Positions 32,599-40,905 of a stretch of 40,965 nucleotides of DNA are shown here, one piece after another (position 1 is the stretch's first letter; each line of letters opens with the position of its first letter). Both the position numbers and the translations under genes were made by a program. The DNA is from an uncultured bacterium. Its GTDB lineage: Bacteria; Cyanobacteriota; Vampirovibrionia; Gastranaerophilales; Gastranaerophilaceae. Below the pieces are notes generated by a model, which saw only the letters and a list, made by a program, of their open reading frames with translations, ran no database searches and had not been told where the DNA came from. The DNA is taken from contig CASELF010000053.1 of assembly GCA_949288725.1 (NCBI GenBank), forward strand, positions 1 through 40,965. Reading direction: 5' to 3'.

Positions 32599-34410
32599 TT
32601 ATGATATTACATCATCACTATTTTCATCTTCTACAAGGGACAAATCTATAGGCAATGAAAACCCAAATGTAGAGCCATGATTTGGCTGAGAATTAACAAA
32701 AACATGACCATGATGATGTTTTTCGATAGTTGTTTTTACAAGATGTAAACCCAATCCTGTACCTTTTACACTATGAGTTTTATTTTCCACTCTGAAAAAT
32801 CTTTCGAAAACTTTCTTTTGATACTCAGGCGCAATTCCTATTCCTTCATCCCTTACCGTAACAGTAACAAGATTTTTATCCAACTCTTTATACAATCTAA
32901 CCTTTATAACAGAATCTTGCGGTGCATATTTTATTGCATTTGAAAGATAATTTGTTAATGCTCTTGCTATACTATCATAATTACACATTATCAAAGGAAT
33001 ATCAGGTTCTTTTTCAACTTCTATTTTTAAATTATGTTCTTTTAATAAAACCTCAACCTGAGAAACACAAGCATCTACCAATTGGGACAAATCATTTTCT
33101 GATTTTTCTATCTTTGCATTAGATTCCAATCTTGAAAAATCTAAAATATCATTTACCATACTATTTAATCTGATTATTTCTGTATTAATTGTTCCGATAA
33201 ATTCTTTTTGTGTTTCATAATCAAACTCATTTCCATAGTTATACAAAGTATCAATATAACTTCTTAATACTGTTACAGGAGTTCTTAATTCGTGAGAAAC
33301 ATTTGAGATAAATTGTGATTTCATTTGATCCATTTCAGTTTCCTTTGTAACATCAATCAAGACAATTATATAACCCAGATAATCATTACCTTGTGAAAAC
33401 ATTGGACAAATTATTGATTTTAAAATCCTACCGTCTATAGTAATATTAAATGTAATTGGTTTTGAAGATTTTTCATTTAGTGATAGTTTTTTGTATTCAT
33501 TTATTTTTTCAGCAAAACAAAACTCTCCTTCTGTATCAACATATTGCTGAATATTTGTATTTAATAATTGGTCCCCCTCAAGTTCCAACAATTCTTTTGC
33601 ATGATTATTTATCAATACGACATTGTCATTATTATCACAAACAACAACACCATTTGCTATACTCATCAAAACGGCTTCCAATTTATTACGTTCAAGTGTT
33701 AATTGTTCGATATTCTGTTCTTCATATACATTCAATCTTACAGACATATCATTAAATGCATTGAACAATTCTTGAACTTCTTCACTAACTTCTTTTCCCT
33801 CAATTCTATATCCGAATTCACCTGAAGAAATACGCTTTACACCATCTCGTAAAATTCTTAATTCTCTTGTTATAAGATATGTATTTATCAAAATTACAAA
33901 AGCAAAAACCAACCACACTATTGCAAAGACAAATAAAATAGACATCCTTGTAGTTGATGAAATTTTACTTACAAATGTTCCTGATAAACCAATTGATACA
34001 GAACCTATTGTTTTGTTATTTGAATAATCAATCATAGGAGAAGATACTGAAATTCCACGTTTATTAAAATTTTTCAAATCTTTATTTTTAGCACTATATA
34101 CAACTTTTCCATTTGGGTCACGAAATTCTATAAAAACAATATCAGGATGAGATTTTATAATTGCATTAGAATGAACTTTTAAAATTTGTGCAACTTGATC
34201 TGAAGAAGCATTTTTCGTAACCTCTACACTTTCAATTGCTAAAATTTTTGACAAAACCTGACCAAAATTCTGATATGCTTCGTTCAAGTTATTTTGAATA
34301 TTATTTATAGCAAAAACAGCAATTGCCATAATCAGCAATGTACTTAGAACCAAACCAAAAATAATTAATCTGTTCTGCGTCGTAAAACTTATCTTTTTAT
34401 GCTCACTCAT
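32599..34410 (-). CDS. Membrane sensor histidine kinase, PhoR/WalK-like
   Basis: A 603-residue kinase. Two membrane helices (about 15-36 and 156-180) enclose a sensor domain of about 120 residues, then HAMP ('ITRELRILRDGVKRISSGEFG'), a PAS domain ('VLMSIANGVVVCDNND'), the HisKA box 'SNVSHELRTPV' with intact His, and HATPase motifs N ('RALTNYLSNAIKYAP'), G1 ('DEGIGIAPE') and G2 ('GTGLGLHLV'). ATG 34410 is preferred over an earlier in-frame ATG because TGT-TATAAT lies exactly 6 nt before it. No response regulator gene is adjacent. The neighbouring Na/Pi transporter makes phosphate or envelope sensing plausible. Confidence 0.92.
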   Translation of the reverse strand: MSEHKKISFTTQNRLIIFGLVLSTLLIMAIAVFAINNIQNNLNEAYQNFGQVLSKILAIESVEVTKNASSDQVAQILKVHSNAIIKSHPDIVFIEFRDPNGKVVYSAKNKDLKNFNKRGISVSSPMIDYSNNKTIGSVSIGLSGTFVSKISSTTRMSILFVFAIVWLVFAFVILINTYLITRELRILRDGVKRISSGEFGYRIEGKEVSEEVQELFNAFNDMSVRLNVYEEQNIEQLTLERNKLEAVLMSIANGVVVCDNNDNVVLINNHAKELLELEGDQLLNTNIQQYVDTEGEFCFAEKINEYKKLSLNEKSSKPITFNITIDGRILKSIICPMFSQGNDYLGYIIVLIDVTKETEMDQMKSQFISNVSHELRTPVTVLRSYIDTLYNYGNEFDYETQKEFIGTINTEIIRLNSMVNDILDFSRLESNAKIEKSENDLSQLVDACVSQVEVLLKEHNLKIEVEKEPDIPLIMCNYDSIARALTNYLSNAIKYAPQDSVIKVRLYKELDKNLVTVTVRDEGIGIAPEYQKKVFERFFRVENKTHSVKGTGLGLHLVKTTIEKHHHGHVFVNSQPNHGSTFGFSLPIDLSLVEDENSDDVIS

Positions 34411-34425
34411 AAACCGATTATAACA
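34411..34425 (-). promoter_or_regulatory. Extended -10 box of the kinase gene (leaderless)
   Basis: On the minus strand TGT-TATAAT (hexamer 34422-34417), six bases, ATG. It is divergent from the gatD promoter in a 95-bp spacer. Confidence 0.6.
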
Positions 34426-34489
34426 TATAACATAAATAAAGAAAGTCGAAATTTGATAATTAAGGAACAAATTTACAACTGGAATTTTA

Positions 34490-34498
34490 TGCTATAAT
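34490..34498 (+). promoter_or_regulatory. Extended -10 box of gatD (leaderless)
   Basis: TGC-TATAAT (hexamer 34493-34498), seven bases, ATG at 34506. No ribosome binding site. Confidence 0.6.
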
Positions 34499-34505
34499 CT
34501 GAAAT

Positions 34506-35240
34506 ATGGAAGAGAGTAATTTAACAATATCAATAGCACACTTGTACCCTGAACTATTGAATTTGTATGGGGATTTGGGAAATATAATAACCCTAAAAAA
34601 ACGCTGCCAATGGCGCAATATAAAGGTTGAAATCACCAATATAAATATGGGAGATAAAATCGGCGACCACGATTTATTTTTTATCGGCGGAGGTCAAGAC
34701 AAGCAACAAGAAGATGTTGCTCAGGAATTGTATTCTCATAAATCCGAACTTCAAAAACTTAGAGATGACGGTGCGGTATTTTTAGGCATTTGCGGTGGTT
34801 ATCAACTATTTGGTCACTACTATCAACCGCATGGAAAAGATAAGTTACAAGGAATCTCATTAATGGATGCATATACTGTTGCAGGGAAAAAGAGATTTAT
34901 CGGAAACGTAACTATAAAAACAGATTTTCTGACACCTGACACACTTGTGGGCTTTGAAAATCACAGCGGATTAACTTATCTTGAAGGAGATACTAAACCA
35001 TTAGGGAAAAGTCTTGTAGGTTATGGCAACAATGGCACTGACGGATTTGAAGGCGCTAGATACAAAAATGTATTTGGAACATATCTTCACGGCTCTTTAT
35101 TACCTAAAAACCCTCAGTTTGCCGATTACCTAATTGAATTGGCTATTGAGAAAAAATATGGTAAAAAGATTAAACTATCAAAACTGGATGACAAAATTGA
35201 GACAGAAACTCACAATTCACTTATTGGAAAAAACTATTAA
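34506..35240 (+). CDS. gatD: GatD-like glutamine amidotransferase
   Basis: A 244-residue class I glutamine amidotransferase of the CobB/CobQ type. 'LNLYGDLGNIITLKKRC' at the start, nucleophile Cys96 in 'GICGGYQLFG', 'GFENHSGLTYL' and His195 in 'FGTYLHGSLLPKNP' match GatD, the subunit that supplies ammonia to MurT for amidation of the D-Glu of lipid II. murT usually lies directly beside gatD; here it does not, the neighbours being a divergent kinase and convergent hypothetical genes. Either MurT is elsewhere or the protein has another partner. A terminator follows. Confidence 0.85.
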   Translation: MEESNLTISIAHLYPELLNLYGDLGNIITLKKRCQWRNIKVEITNINMGDKIGDHDLFFIGGGQDKQQEDVAQELYSHKSELQKLRDDGAVFLGICGGYQLFGHYYQPHGKDKLQGISLMDAYTVAGKKRFIGNVTIKTDFLTPDTLVGFENHSGLTYLEGDTKPLGKSLVGYGNNGTDGFEGARYKNVFGTYLHGSLLPKNPQFADYLIELAIEKKYGKKIKLSKLDDKIETETHNSLIGKNY

Positions 35241-35262
35241 AATAAATAATAAAAAATTTTGC

Positions 35263-35296
35263 AATAAAAAAGAGGTTTTTTTAAACCTCTTTTATT
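35263..35296. terminator. Bidirectional terminator after gatD
   Basis: AAAAGAGGTTT (35267-35277) / AAACCTCTTTT (35283-35293), flanked by A and T runs. It separates gatD from the convergent gene ending at 35335. Confidence 0.8.
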
Positions 35297-35334
35297 ATAT
35301 ATGAAATTTAACCTATCAATATAGATTATAATTA

Positions 35335-35727
35335 CTAACTAAGTGCCATTAATGCTTTTACTGAACGAGCGTTTTCCTTAACTTCATCATCGAAAGAATC
35401 AGAAGAAATTGTACTTTCTAAAACTTTCATTGCTTCTTCTTTATTTTCTAAAGATAAAAGTTCATTTATAGTACTCATAGCAACAACAGTTGACATATCG
35501 TTGATACCTTTTCCTCTGTTAGAAATAACAACTGATAAAGAACCGTGTTCATTTCTTTTTACTAATGCTCTTGATGTTAATTCTCTAACTTCATCGATAG
35601 AAGAATTAGTACCAATTTCTTCTAAAACAGCAACTGAATCAGGATTAGGGTTAACTGTTAAAGATTCAATAATATTACTTACTTTGTTGAAGTTTTTATT
35701 ATTTTTAATATTAAATTTGTTTTCCAT
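35335..35727 (-). CDS. Hypothetical helical protein
   Basis: A 130-residue soluble, acidic and helical protein; the spacing of Leu and Ala in 'SVAVLEEIG...VRELTSRALVKR' and 'MSTINELLSLENKEEAMKVLES' suggests two or three HEAT/ARM-like helix pairs. 'LSVVISNRGKG' resembles a block in the protein at 25360. GGAGG lies 5 nt before the ATG. It is second in a two-gene unit, 9 nt after the gene at 35737. Confidence 0.6.
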   Translation of the reverse strand: MENKFNIKNNKNFNKVSNIIESLTVNPNPDSVAVLEEIGTNSSIDEVRELTSRALVKRNEHGSLSVVISNRGKGINDMSTVVAMSTINELLSLENKEEAMKVLESTISSDSFDDEVKENARSVKALMALS

Positions 35728-35736
35728 TTAATCCTC

Positions 35737-36300
35737 CTATGCTGCTGTTACCATATCTGCTTCAAGTGCTGATAATGCTTCTTTGAACATTGGTTTTACC
35801 TCTGATTGAGGATCCATTTTTGCCATTTTAGCAATTTCACGTTCTTTAGGTTTTGCAAATAATGATGTTATATCCATAGATAAAACATTCTTAGCACCTT
35901 CAAATGAAACTTCTTTATTTAGAAGATTTTTTGCGCCTTCTAAACTAATTTCTTTATTTCCAATTTCTTGGATTTTATTCCATGTATTAACAATACCATC
36001 TCTTACACTTCTACCAAAAGCAACAATGCTTTCGATACCTTCATAGAATTTGTTTCCTAAATCGCTAAGAGAACCAACAAATGTTGAATAAATTCTCTTT
36101 GAACCGGCACTTAAATTGCCTGTAAAACTAACATTTTTTGCATCTTTTGCTTTGCTGGATTCAAAAACATCTTCTGTTAAGATATTTTTTTGAAAATTAG
36201 ATGCCTTAAAAGGATTACTTGTTCTTGAAGTATTTTGCTCATTCACACTTGTATTAAAGATGCGATGGCTTAATTGGGTAATTTTCTCTACTGTTGACAT
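35737..36300 (-). CDS. Hypothetical protein with internal 13-residue repeat
   Basis: A 187-residue protein. ATG 36300 is chosen over an upstream in-frame start because AGAGG precedes it by 8 nt. Residues 1-55 are Asn/Ser/Thr-rich and probably disordered, ending in 'KNVSFTGNLS', the S-F-T-G motif seen at the N-termini of other hypotheticals. A helical part follows with a tandem repeat, 'NKEISLEGAKNLL' then 'NKEVSFEGAKNVL'. No membrane segment or signal peptide. Co-transcribed with the gene at 35335. Confidence 0.6.
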   Translation of the reverse strand: MSTVEKITQLSHRIFNTSVNEQNTSRTSNPFKASNFQKNILTEDVFESSKAKDAKNVSFTGNLSAGSKRIYSTFVGSLSDLGNKFYEGIESIVAFGRSVRDGIVNTWNKIQEIGNKEISLEGAKNLLNKEVSFEGAKNVLSMDITSLFAKPKEREIAKMAKMDPQSEVKPMFKEALSALEADMVTAA

Positions 36301-36380
36301 GGTTAAACCTCTTTCTTTCCTATCCACGTTTAAAGTTTAACATAGTGTAGAATTTTTAAATCCACCTTTTGAATGATTTG

Positions 36381-36389
36381 TGATAAAAT
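36381..36389 (+). promoter_or_regulatory. Extended -10 box of the mazG operon (leaderless)
   Basis: TGA-TAAAAT (hexamer 36384-36389), six bases, ATG at 36396; no ribosome binding site. Confidence 0.55.
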
Positions 36390-36395
36390 AAGGCT

Positions 36396-37190
36396 ATGGA
36401 ATACAAACATCTGGAAGAATTAATATCAATAATAAGCAAATTAAGAGCACCTGACGGCTGTCCTTGGGATAGAGAACAAACCCACTATTCATTGCGCCCG
36501 AATATGATAGAAGAAGCCTATGAAGCAGTTGATGCTATAGATGATAATGACATGGTTCACCTGAAAGAAGAATTAGGAGATGTCTTATTACAGGTTGTAT
36601 TACACTCACAAATTGCCTCTGAAGAAGGTGCTTTTGATATTGAAGATGTCGCAGAAGAATTAAACAAAAAATTGATTCACAGACATCCGCATATCTTTGG
36701 AAATGCCAAACTAAAAAATGCGAATGAAGTTCTTGCCGCATGGGACAAATTAAAGGCAGAAGAAAAAACACACAGAAAATCAGCAATGGATGGAGTCTCA
36801 AGAAGCCAAGCAGCATTAATCTCTGCTCAAAAACTTTCTAAAAAAGCAGTAAAGCAAGGCTTTGAATGGGCAAATGAAGAAGATTTATATAAATGTATAA
36901 AATCAGAATTTGAAGAATTTAAGCAAGCCAAACAAAAAGGCGATAAACTAAATATGGAAGAAGAATTCGGAGATATATTATTTGCCGTAGTAAATCTTGC
37001 ACGCTGGAACAAAATTGATGCAGAACAAGCATTGCTAAAAGCCAATAAAAAATTCGAAAAAAGATTTCGCAAAATGGAACAACTAGCCGAAAAACCACTA
37101 ACAGAATATTCACTGGAAGAATATGATAAATTGTGGAAACAAGCAAAAAAAGCATGTCTTGAACAAAACGAAATGAAAGAAAACAAATGA
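36396..37190 (+). CDS. mazG: Nucleoside triphosphate pyrophosphohydrolase MazG
   Basis: A 264-residue protein with two MazG domains. The first has 'CPWDREQTHYSLRPNMIEEAYEAVDAI' and 'EELGDVLLQVVLHS', the E-E-x-x-D metal-binding set; the second has 'EEFGDILFAVVNLARW'. MazG hydrolyses NTPs to NMP and pyrophosphate, clearing aberrant nucleotides or lowering ppGpp. Its ATG is leaderless. It overlaps folE2 by 4 bp (ATGA), so the two are translationally coupled. Confidence 0.95.
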   Translation: MEYKHLEELISIISKLRAPDGCPWDREQTHYSLRPNMIEEAYEAVDAIDDNDMVHLKEELGDVLLQVVLHSQIASEEGAFDIEDVAEELNKKLIHRHPHIFGNAKLKNANEVLAAWDKLKAEEKTHRKSAMDGVSRSQAALISAQKLSKKAVKQGFEWANEEDLYKCIKSEFEEFKQAKQKGDKLNMEEEFGDILFAVVNLARWNKIDAEQALLKANKKFEKRFRKMEQLAEKPLTEYSLEEYDKLWKQAKKACLEQNEMKENK

Positions 37191-37969
37191 AAGACGTACA
37201 AAATACACAAGATAACAGAAATGTAGATATACAAAAAGTTGGGATAAAAAATGTTGAACTCCCATTAATCATCCAACGAAAAAATAAAGCAGATAAAGTT
37301 GTTTATGCAAAAGCAAGAGCATGCGTATCTTTGCCGAGAAATTACAAAGGTACACACATGAGCCGATTTGTAGAAGTACTCAACGAATGGAGAACCAAAA
37401 ACCTGCTTGGAATAGATATAAAAGGATGCCTTGAAAAAATAATAAAAAAATTGCATGCCCAAAGCGGTGAGTTGGAATTTGATTTCAAATATTTTATAGA
37501 TAAAAAATCCCCCGTAACAGAACTGGCAGCACCAATGTGTTATGATTGTTCATTTGAAGGGGTAATAGATAATAACGGTTATAAATTTATATTGGGGGTA
37601 AAAGTACCGGTCACAACACTTTGTCCATGCTCAAAAGAAATTTCTGAAAACGGCGCACACAACCAAAGAGCAATGATTTCAGTAAAGATATCTTATGAAG
37701 AACAAGAACATGTATGGATTGAGGATTTGATAGAACTGATTGAGTCTTGCGCATCTTGCCCATTGTATCCTTTATTAAAAAGACAAGATGAAAAATATGT
37801 AACCGAAAAAGCTTGGGATAACCCTAAATTTGTAGAAGATGTACTAAGAGATGTTGTAGTAAAACTAAGAGAACATCCTGTTGTAAAATCATTTGAAGTA
37901 GATTGCGAAGCCTTTGAAAGCATTCACAATCACTCTGCTTGGGCATATCAAAAAGAAATTAAAGAATAA
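37187..37969 (+). CDS. folE2: GTP cyclohydrolase FolE2 (type IB)
   Basis: A 260-residue enzyme that makes dihydroneopterin triphosphate from GTP, the first step to folate and queuosine-type compounds. 'VELPLIIQRK', 'YVSLPRNYKGTHMSRF'-like (here 'CVSLPRNYKGTHMSRF'), 'VPVTTLCPCSKEIS' with the active-site Cys, and the final 'ESIHNHSAWA' are FolE2 signatures. FolE2 works with metals other than zinc. It overlaps mazG, and the xre gene follows 1 nt after its stop, so all three form one operon. Confidence 0.95.
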   Translation: MKDVQNTQDNRNVDIQKVGIKNVELPLIIQRKNKADKVVYAKARACVSLPRNYKGTHMSRFVEVLNEWRTKNLLGIDIKGCLEKIIKKLHAQSGELEFDFKYFIDKKSPVTELAAPMCYDCSFEGVIDNNGYKFILGVKVPVTTLCPCSKEISENGAHNQRAMISVKISYEEQEHVWIEDLIELIESCASCPLYPLLKRQDEKYVTEKAWDNPKFVEDVLRDVVVKLREHPVVKSFEVDCEAFESIHNHSAWAYQKEIKE

Positions 37970-37970
37970 A

Positions 37971-38297
37971 ATGACATCAGAAATAAATAAACAAATAGGA
38001 AAAAGAATACAATACTTGCGAAAACAAAAAGGACTAAGCCAAGAAAAACTTGCAGAGGCCTTGAATATTGCAACAACCTCACTAAGTTACATTGAAACAG
38101 GTAGAGGATTTATGACGCTGAATACTCTTGAGAATATGGCTAAAATACTAGAAGTTGAACCATACGCAATATTCCAACATATCAGTGTTAATAGTAATGA
38201 AGAAATGTATAACTATCTTTTGCAAAAACTTGATAATATAAAAAATAACACTCAAAAATTAAAGTTACTATATGATCTTTTTAAAGTCGTTTTATAA
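37971..38297 (+). CDS. XRE-family transcription regulator
   Basis: A 108-residue protein with a Cro/CI helix-turn-helix at residues about 8-65 ('IGKRIQYLRKQKGLSQEKLAEAL..ATTSLSYIETGRGFMTLNTLENMAKIL') and a helical tail for dimerisation. ATG 37971 is used rather than the earlier in-frame ATG inside folE2, because it lies 1 nt after the folE2 stop and gives the usual length. As the last gene of the mazG-folE2 operon it may regulate that operon. Confidence 0.88.
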   Translation: MTSEINKQIGKRIQYLRKQKGLSQEKLAEALNIATTSLSYIETGRGFMTLNTLENMAKILEVEPYAIFQHISVNSNEEMYNYLLQKLDNIKNNTQKLKLLYDLFKVVL

Positions 38298-38332
38298 TAA
38301 TCCAAATATTTTATAAAATATTATAAAAGAAA

Positions 38333-39685
38333 TTAAATAACACCTTCCAACATGTCATTTAATGCAAGTTTTGCAACTCGAATTGGAGCCGATAAAGATG
38401 TGCCGGTTATCTTTTCCAAAGGAACCTGATATTTTCCATCTTCGACACGCAACTGGCTCATATAATCAAAAATTCTACGAGATCTTTGTGTATAAAGCAA
38501 TTTTTGCTTTTCTAATAATTCTTTTTCTTTCATAATTTCGGGAAATGGTCTTTTGGAACCAAATAAACCGAAAACTTCTTTTTGAATATCTTGTAATCTT
38601 CCGTTAATAGCATCTAACAAATGCTTTACTTTATCCGTAGATTTACCTATCAAAGGATTTGTAGCAACGTCTTGCATTTTTTTAGACAAAAAGCCGATAT
38701 CTGTCCCCGGTAAACCAGTCAAATTTATACCATCTTTTGTCAACGTTGGTTGAAATTCACCAAGTTCATAATGTTGAGTCAAATTTGAATTCCTTGAAAG
38801 TGAAAAATCAGAAATTTTACCGGTTTTAGGGGACAAAGCCCCTACTCCTTCGACTTTAGAATTCAGCACAAGAATATTGTTGGAAATAGAATTAACTTGT
38901 GACAAAGTTTCTGGAGATGAGTTACTTGCAGCAGATAAAATTCTTGTACCTTGCTGAGAAGAAAGCCTATCATATATTTGCTTGTCAGCAAAGAACTTCA
39001 TATACTCAGCCGTAAGTTTCTTTTTAGAATACACATCGGTTCCGTATGAACAAGATAAATAATCCAGTTTTCCGCCATTTTTGATATAATCAAACACATT
39101 ATCAAGTTCTTTAAAATTAGATATTTCATCTCTTGTTATTGAAAAAGGTACATATTTAGCAAATGGGTTATTGCGACGAGCAAAAGTTGTGACCATTTCC
39201 CCATGAGAAAGCCCCAAACTTCCAACAATATCAGAATAATTATCAGGAATACCAATAACCTTTGGTGTTAATTCTGCTTCTTTAATAAAACCACCGCTTT
39301 CATCTAGAATTCTGACAAGAACATTACCGTTGTTTGTTTCACCTTGCTTCAATATATTATATAATTTACCGTCTTTCGGATTTACCCATTCAACTCTTGA
39401 GAAACTATCTTCTATTGAGGTTGAAGTTAATCGCTTTAAATCCTCAGGACAAGCCGCTGAATAATTTCTCACCAGAGGCTGTTTAACTTGCCTTATAGCA
39501 TTTTTATTCATCTTGAGAGCAGTTTTCATTTCTTCGGTACAAAACCTTGGCAATTCAAGACTCAATCCTGTTCTCGGGTATGTTAAAACAGGATTGAGTC
39601 CATGGAACTTTTGAGGTTTAGTTCTTAGAACGCTTCCACCTTTCCCTACAAATAATTTTACACATTTTTGAATTGATAAACCCAT
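38333..39685 (-). CDS. Divergent subtilisin-like (S8) protease
   Basis: A 450-residue protein with the S8 signatures in order: Asp128 (VRILDESGG), His161 (LSHGEMVTTFA), 'LDYLSCSYG', oxyanion Asn255 (LSAASNSS), 'VGALSPKTGKISDFS', and Ser430 (TGTSLSAPIRVAKL). The catalytic Ser is only 21 residues from the C-terminus, and there is no signal peptide. The N-terminus 'GKGGSVLRTKPQK' resembles that of the ADP-ribosyltransferase-like protein at 17915. ATG 39685 starts 4 nt after the stop of the upstream gene, so the two are coupled. Role unknown; a cytoplasmic processing enzyme, or an effector exported by another route. Confidence 0.72.
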   Translation of the reverse strand: MGLSIQKCVKLFVGKGGSVLRTKPQKFHGLNPVLTYPRTGLSLELPRFCTEEMKTALKMNKNAIRQVKQPLVRNYSAACPEDLKRLTSTSIEDSFSRVEWVNPKDGKLYNILKQGETNNGNVLVRILDESGGFIKEAELTPKVIGIPDNYSDIVGSLGLSHGEMVTTFARRNNPFAKYVPFSITRDEISNFKELDNVFDYIKNGGKLDYLSCSYGTDVYSKKKLTAEYMKFFADKQIYDRLSSQQGTRILSAASNSSPETLSQVNSISNNILVLNSKVEGVGALSPKTGKISDFSLSRNSNLTQHYELGEFQPTLTKDGINLTGLPGTDIGFLSKKMQDVATNPLIGKSTDKVKHLLDAINGRLQDIQKEVFGLFGSKRPFPEIMKEKELLEKQKLLYTQRSRRIFDYMSQLRVEDGKYQVPLEKITGTSLSAPIRVAKLALNDMLEGVI

Positions 39686-39689
39686 ATTA

Positions 39690-40205
39690 TTATTTCCCGT
39701 TAAGAGGTATAGAAACCCCAACATTTATACTGGTTGTACTTGCCTTAACTTTTGTAACATCATAAATTTGACCTTCAACAAAAACATTAACTTTTCCGAT
39801 TTTTGTTGAAACACCGGTAAAATTCCCAACAGTAGTATCAACCCCACCTTTTTTATAATTGACCTTTGCAGCTATATACGGAGTTGTATAAATACTTGTA
39901 TTTTTACCAACAGGAACAGTTACAGTTGCAGGTTGAACCCTAAACTGAACAGTCTGACTATTTTCACCAAGATTATTTCTAACCCTGAACCCTGCAGAAA
40001 CACAACTTTCTCCATAAGGCATAGAACCTTTGAAATCAATAACAGCACTCATAGGTTTACCGTCAAAAGTCGCCCCAACACCGGTAAAAACGCCAAGATT
40101 ACCATTTCCGACCTTAAATGAATTATCAACACCTGCAGTAGTAAAATTTGTACCATCACATTGCTGAAAACTAGATACTGAAAATTTTGTATTTATATTC
40201 GGCAT
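39690..40205 (-). CDS. Strand-rich hypothetical protein, partner of the subtilase
   Basis: A 171-residue protein. ATG 40205 is preferred over an upstream start because AAAGGG lies about 9 nt before it. Its whole length alternates polar and hydrophobic residues with Gly, as in beta-sandwich or beta-barrel proteins ('GVFTGVGATFDGKPMSAVIDF', 'SIYTTPYIAAKVNYK', ending 'SINVGVSIPLNGK'). No signal peptide is visible, which argues against a normal outer-membrane barrel. It is the first gene of a two-gene unit with the S8 protease. Not recognised. Confidence 0.6.
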   Translation of the reverse strand: MPNINTKFSVSSFQQCDGTNFTTAGVDNSFKVGNGNLGVFTGVGATFDGKPMSAVIDFKGSMPYGESCVSAGFRVRNNLGENSQTVQFRVQPATVTVPVGKNTSIYTTPYIAAKVNYKKGGVDTTVGNFTGVSTKIGKVNVFVEGQIYDVTKVKASTTSINVGVSIPLNGK

Positions 40206-40323
40206 AATATATAGTCCCTTTAATTCCCCTAATAATATAAAGTAAATACGACACAAAAAATTGCGTCATAAAAGCAAATAATATTAAGAATAATAACAAC
40301 CAAAAGAAATAATTAAATCCCAG

Positions 40324-40508
40324 CCCTCTCCAACGGGAGAGACCTGGGATGAGGGCTATGGTGAGGGACAGTTTCTTGGCCCCCTCTCCAGTGGGAGAGG
40401 GTCGGGGGGAGGGCGATTTCTTTACCCCCTCTCCGATGGGAGAGGGCTGGGGTGAGGGTTGATTTATTTACCCCCTCTCCAATGGTAGAAGGCTTAGGGT
40501 GAGGGTTG
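40324..40508. repeat. Four tandem GC-rich hairpin repeats (CCCTCTCC..GGAGAGGG)
   Basis: Units at about 40324-40356, 40380-40414, 40425-40460 and 40471-40507. Each has CCCTCTCC, a 3-4 nt loop, GGAGAGGG, then a G-rich tail such as GGGGTGAGGGT. The linkers are also alike (GATTTCTTTA, GATTTATTTA), giving a unit of about 46 bp. Mutations in the first and fourth units break parts of the stem. Similar CCCTCTCC/GGGTGAGGG elements are scattered in many bacterial genomes. Confidence 0.85.
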
Positions 40509-40510
40509 GT

Positions 40511-40760
40511 TTAAGAAATGTTACGAAAAAGTAAACTGCTGAAATTTACCTGTTTCAAAATCGTTTATATATGTACAAGAGGATAAACTTCTTAAATAAA
40601 CACGAGATAAACTACTTCCTACACACTAACCTACACGAGGAATTGTAAAAGATTCCAAACTCTTTCAACAGAAGGAGTTTTTTTTTGCATATTTAACTTA
40701 TCAAATGAAAGTTAACCTTACACTCCCTCCAATGTGTAAAAACTGCAACAAGGGTCGATT
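40511..40760. other. Insert between repeat blocks with an orphan terminator
   Basis: No recognised gene. A 25-codon ORF (40571-40648, MYKRINFLNKHE...) is possible but has no ribosome binding site. It is followed 9 nt later by the terminator at 40657-40686, so a short transcript from this stretch is likely. Confidence 0.35.
40657..40687 (+). terminator. Strong intrinsic terminator without an assigned gene
   Basis: AAACTCTTTC (40657-40666) / GAAGGAGTTT (40671-40680), loop AACA, one G-T pair, then nine T. Orientation is plus strand. Confidence 0.75.
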
Positions 40761-40765
40761 TCTTA

Positions 40766-40849
40766 CCCCTCCCCAATAGTAGAGGGTCGGGGGGGGGAGT
40801 GACAGTTTCTTTACCCCCTCTCCGATGGGAGAGGGCTGGGGTGAGGGTT
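40766..40849. repeat. Two more copies of the GC-rich hairpin repeat
   Basis: Copies at about 40766-40799 (degenerate, G-run of nine) and 40814-40849. The latter matches the third unit of the first block (40425-40460) over its whole length. Linkers again resemble GATTTCTTTA. Confidence 0.85.
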
Positions 40850-40856
40850 ATCAAAC

Positions 40857-40898
40857 AAAAAAAAGAGAACTAAAACAAATGTCTTAATTCTCTTTTTC
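40857..40898 (-). terminator. Terminator of the rRNA operon
   Basis: AAAAAGAGAA (40860-40869) / TTCTCTTTTT (40888-40897) with an 18-nt internal part; on the minus strand a run of T follows. It lies directly after the 5S rRNA 3' end. Confidence 0.7.
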
Positions 40899-40905
40899 TA
40901 AATTA

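Noticed and set aside
36827-37272. Long minus-strand ORFs across mazG and folE2
   Set aside because: They are antisense shadows of well-identified genes, rich in Phe, Ser and Cys as expected from reversed AT-rich coding sequence.
40324-40849. CRISPR array
   Set aside because: Units are adjacent GC-rich hairpins with near-identical short linkers, not unique spacers, and there are no cas genes.
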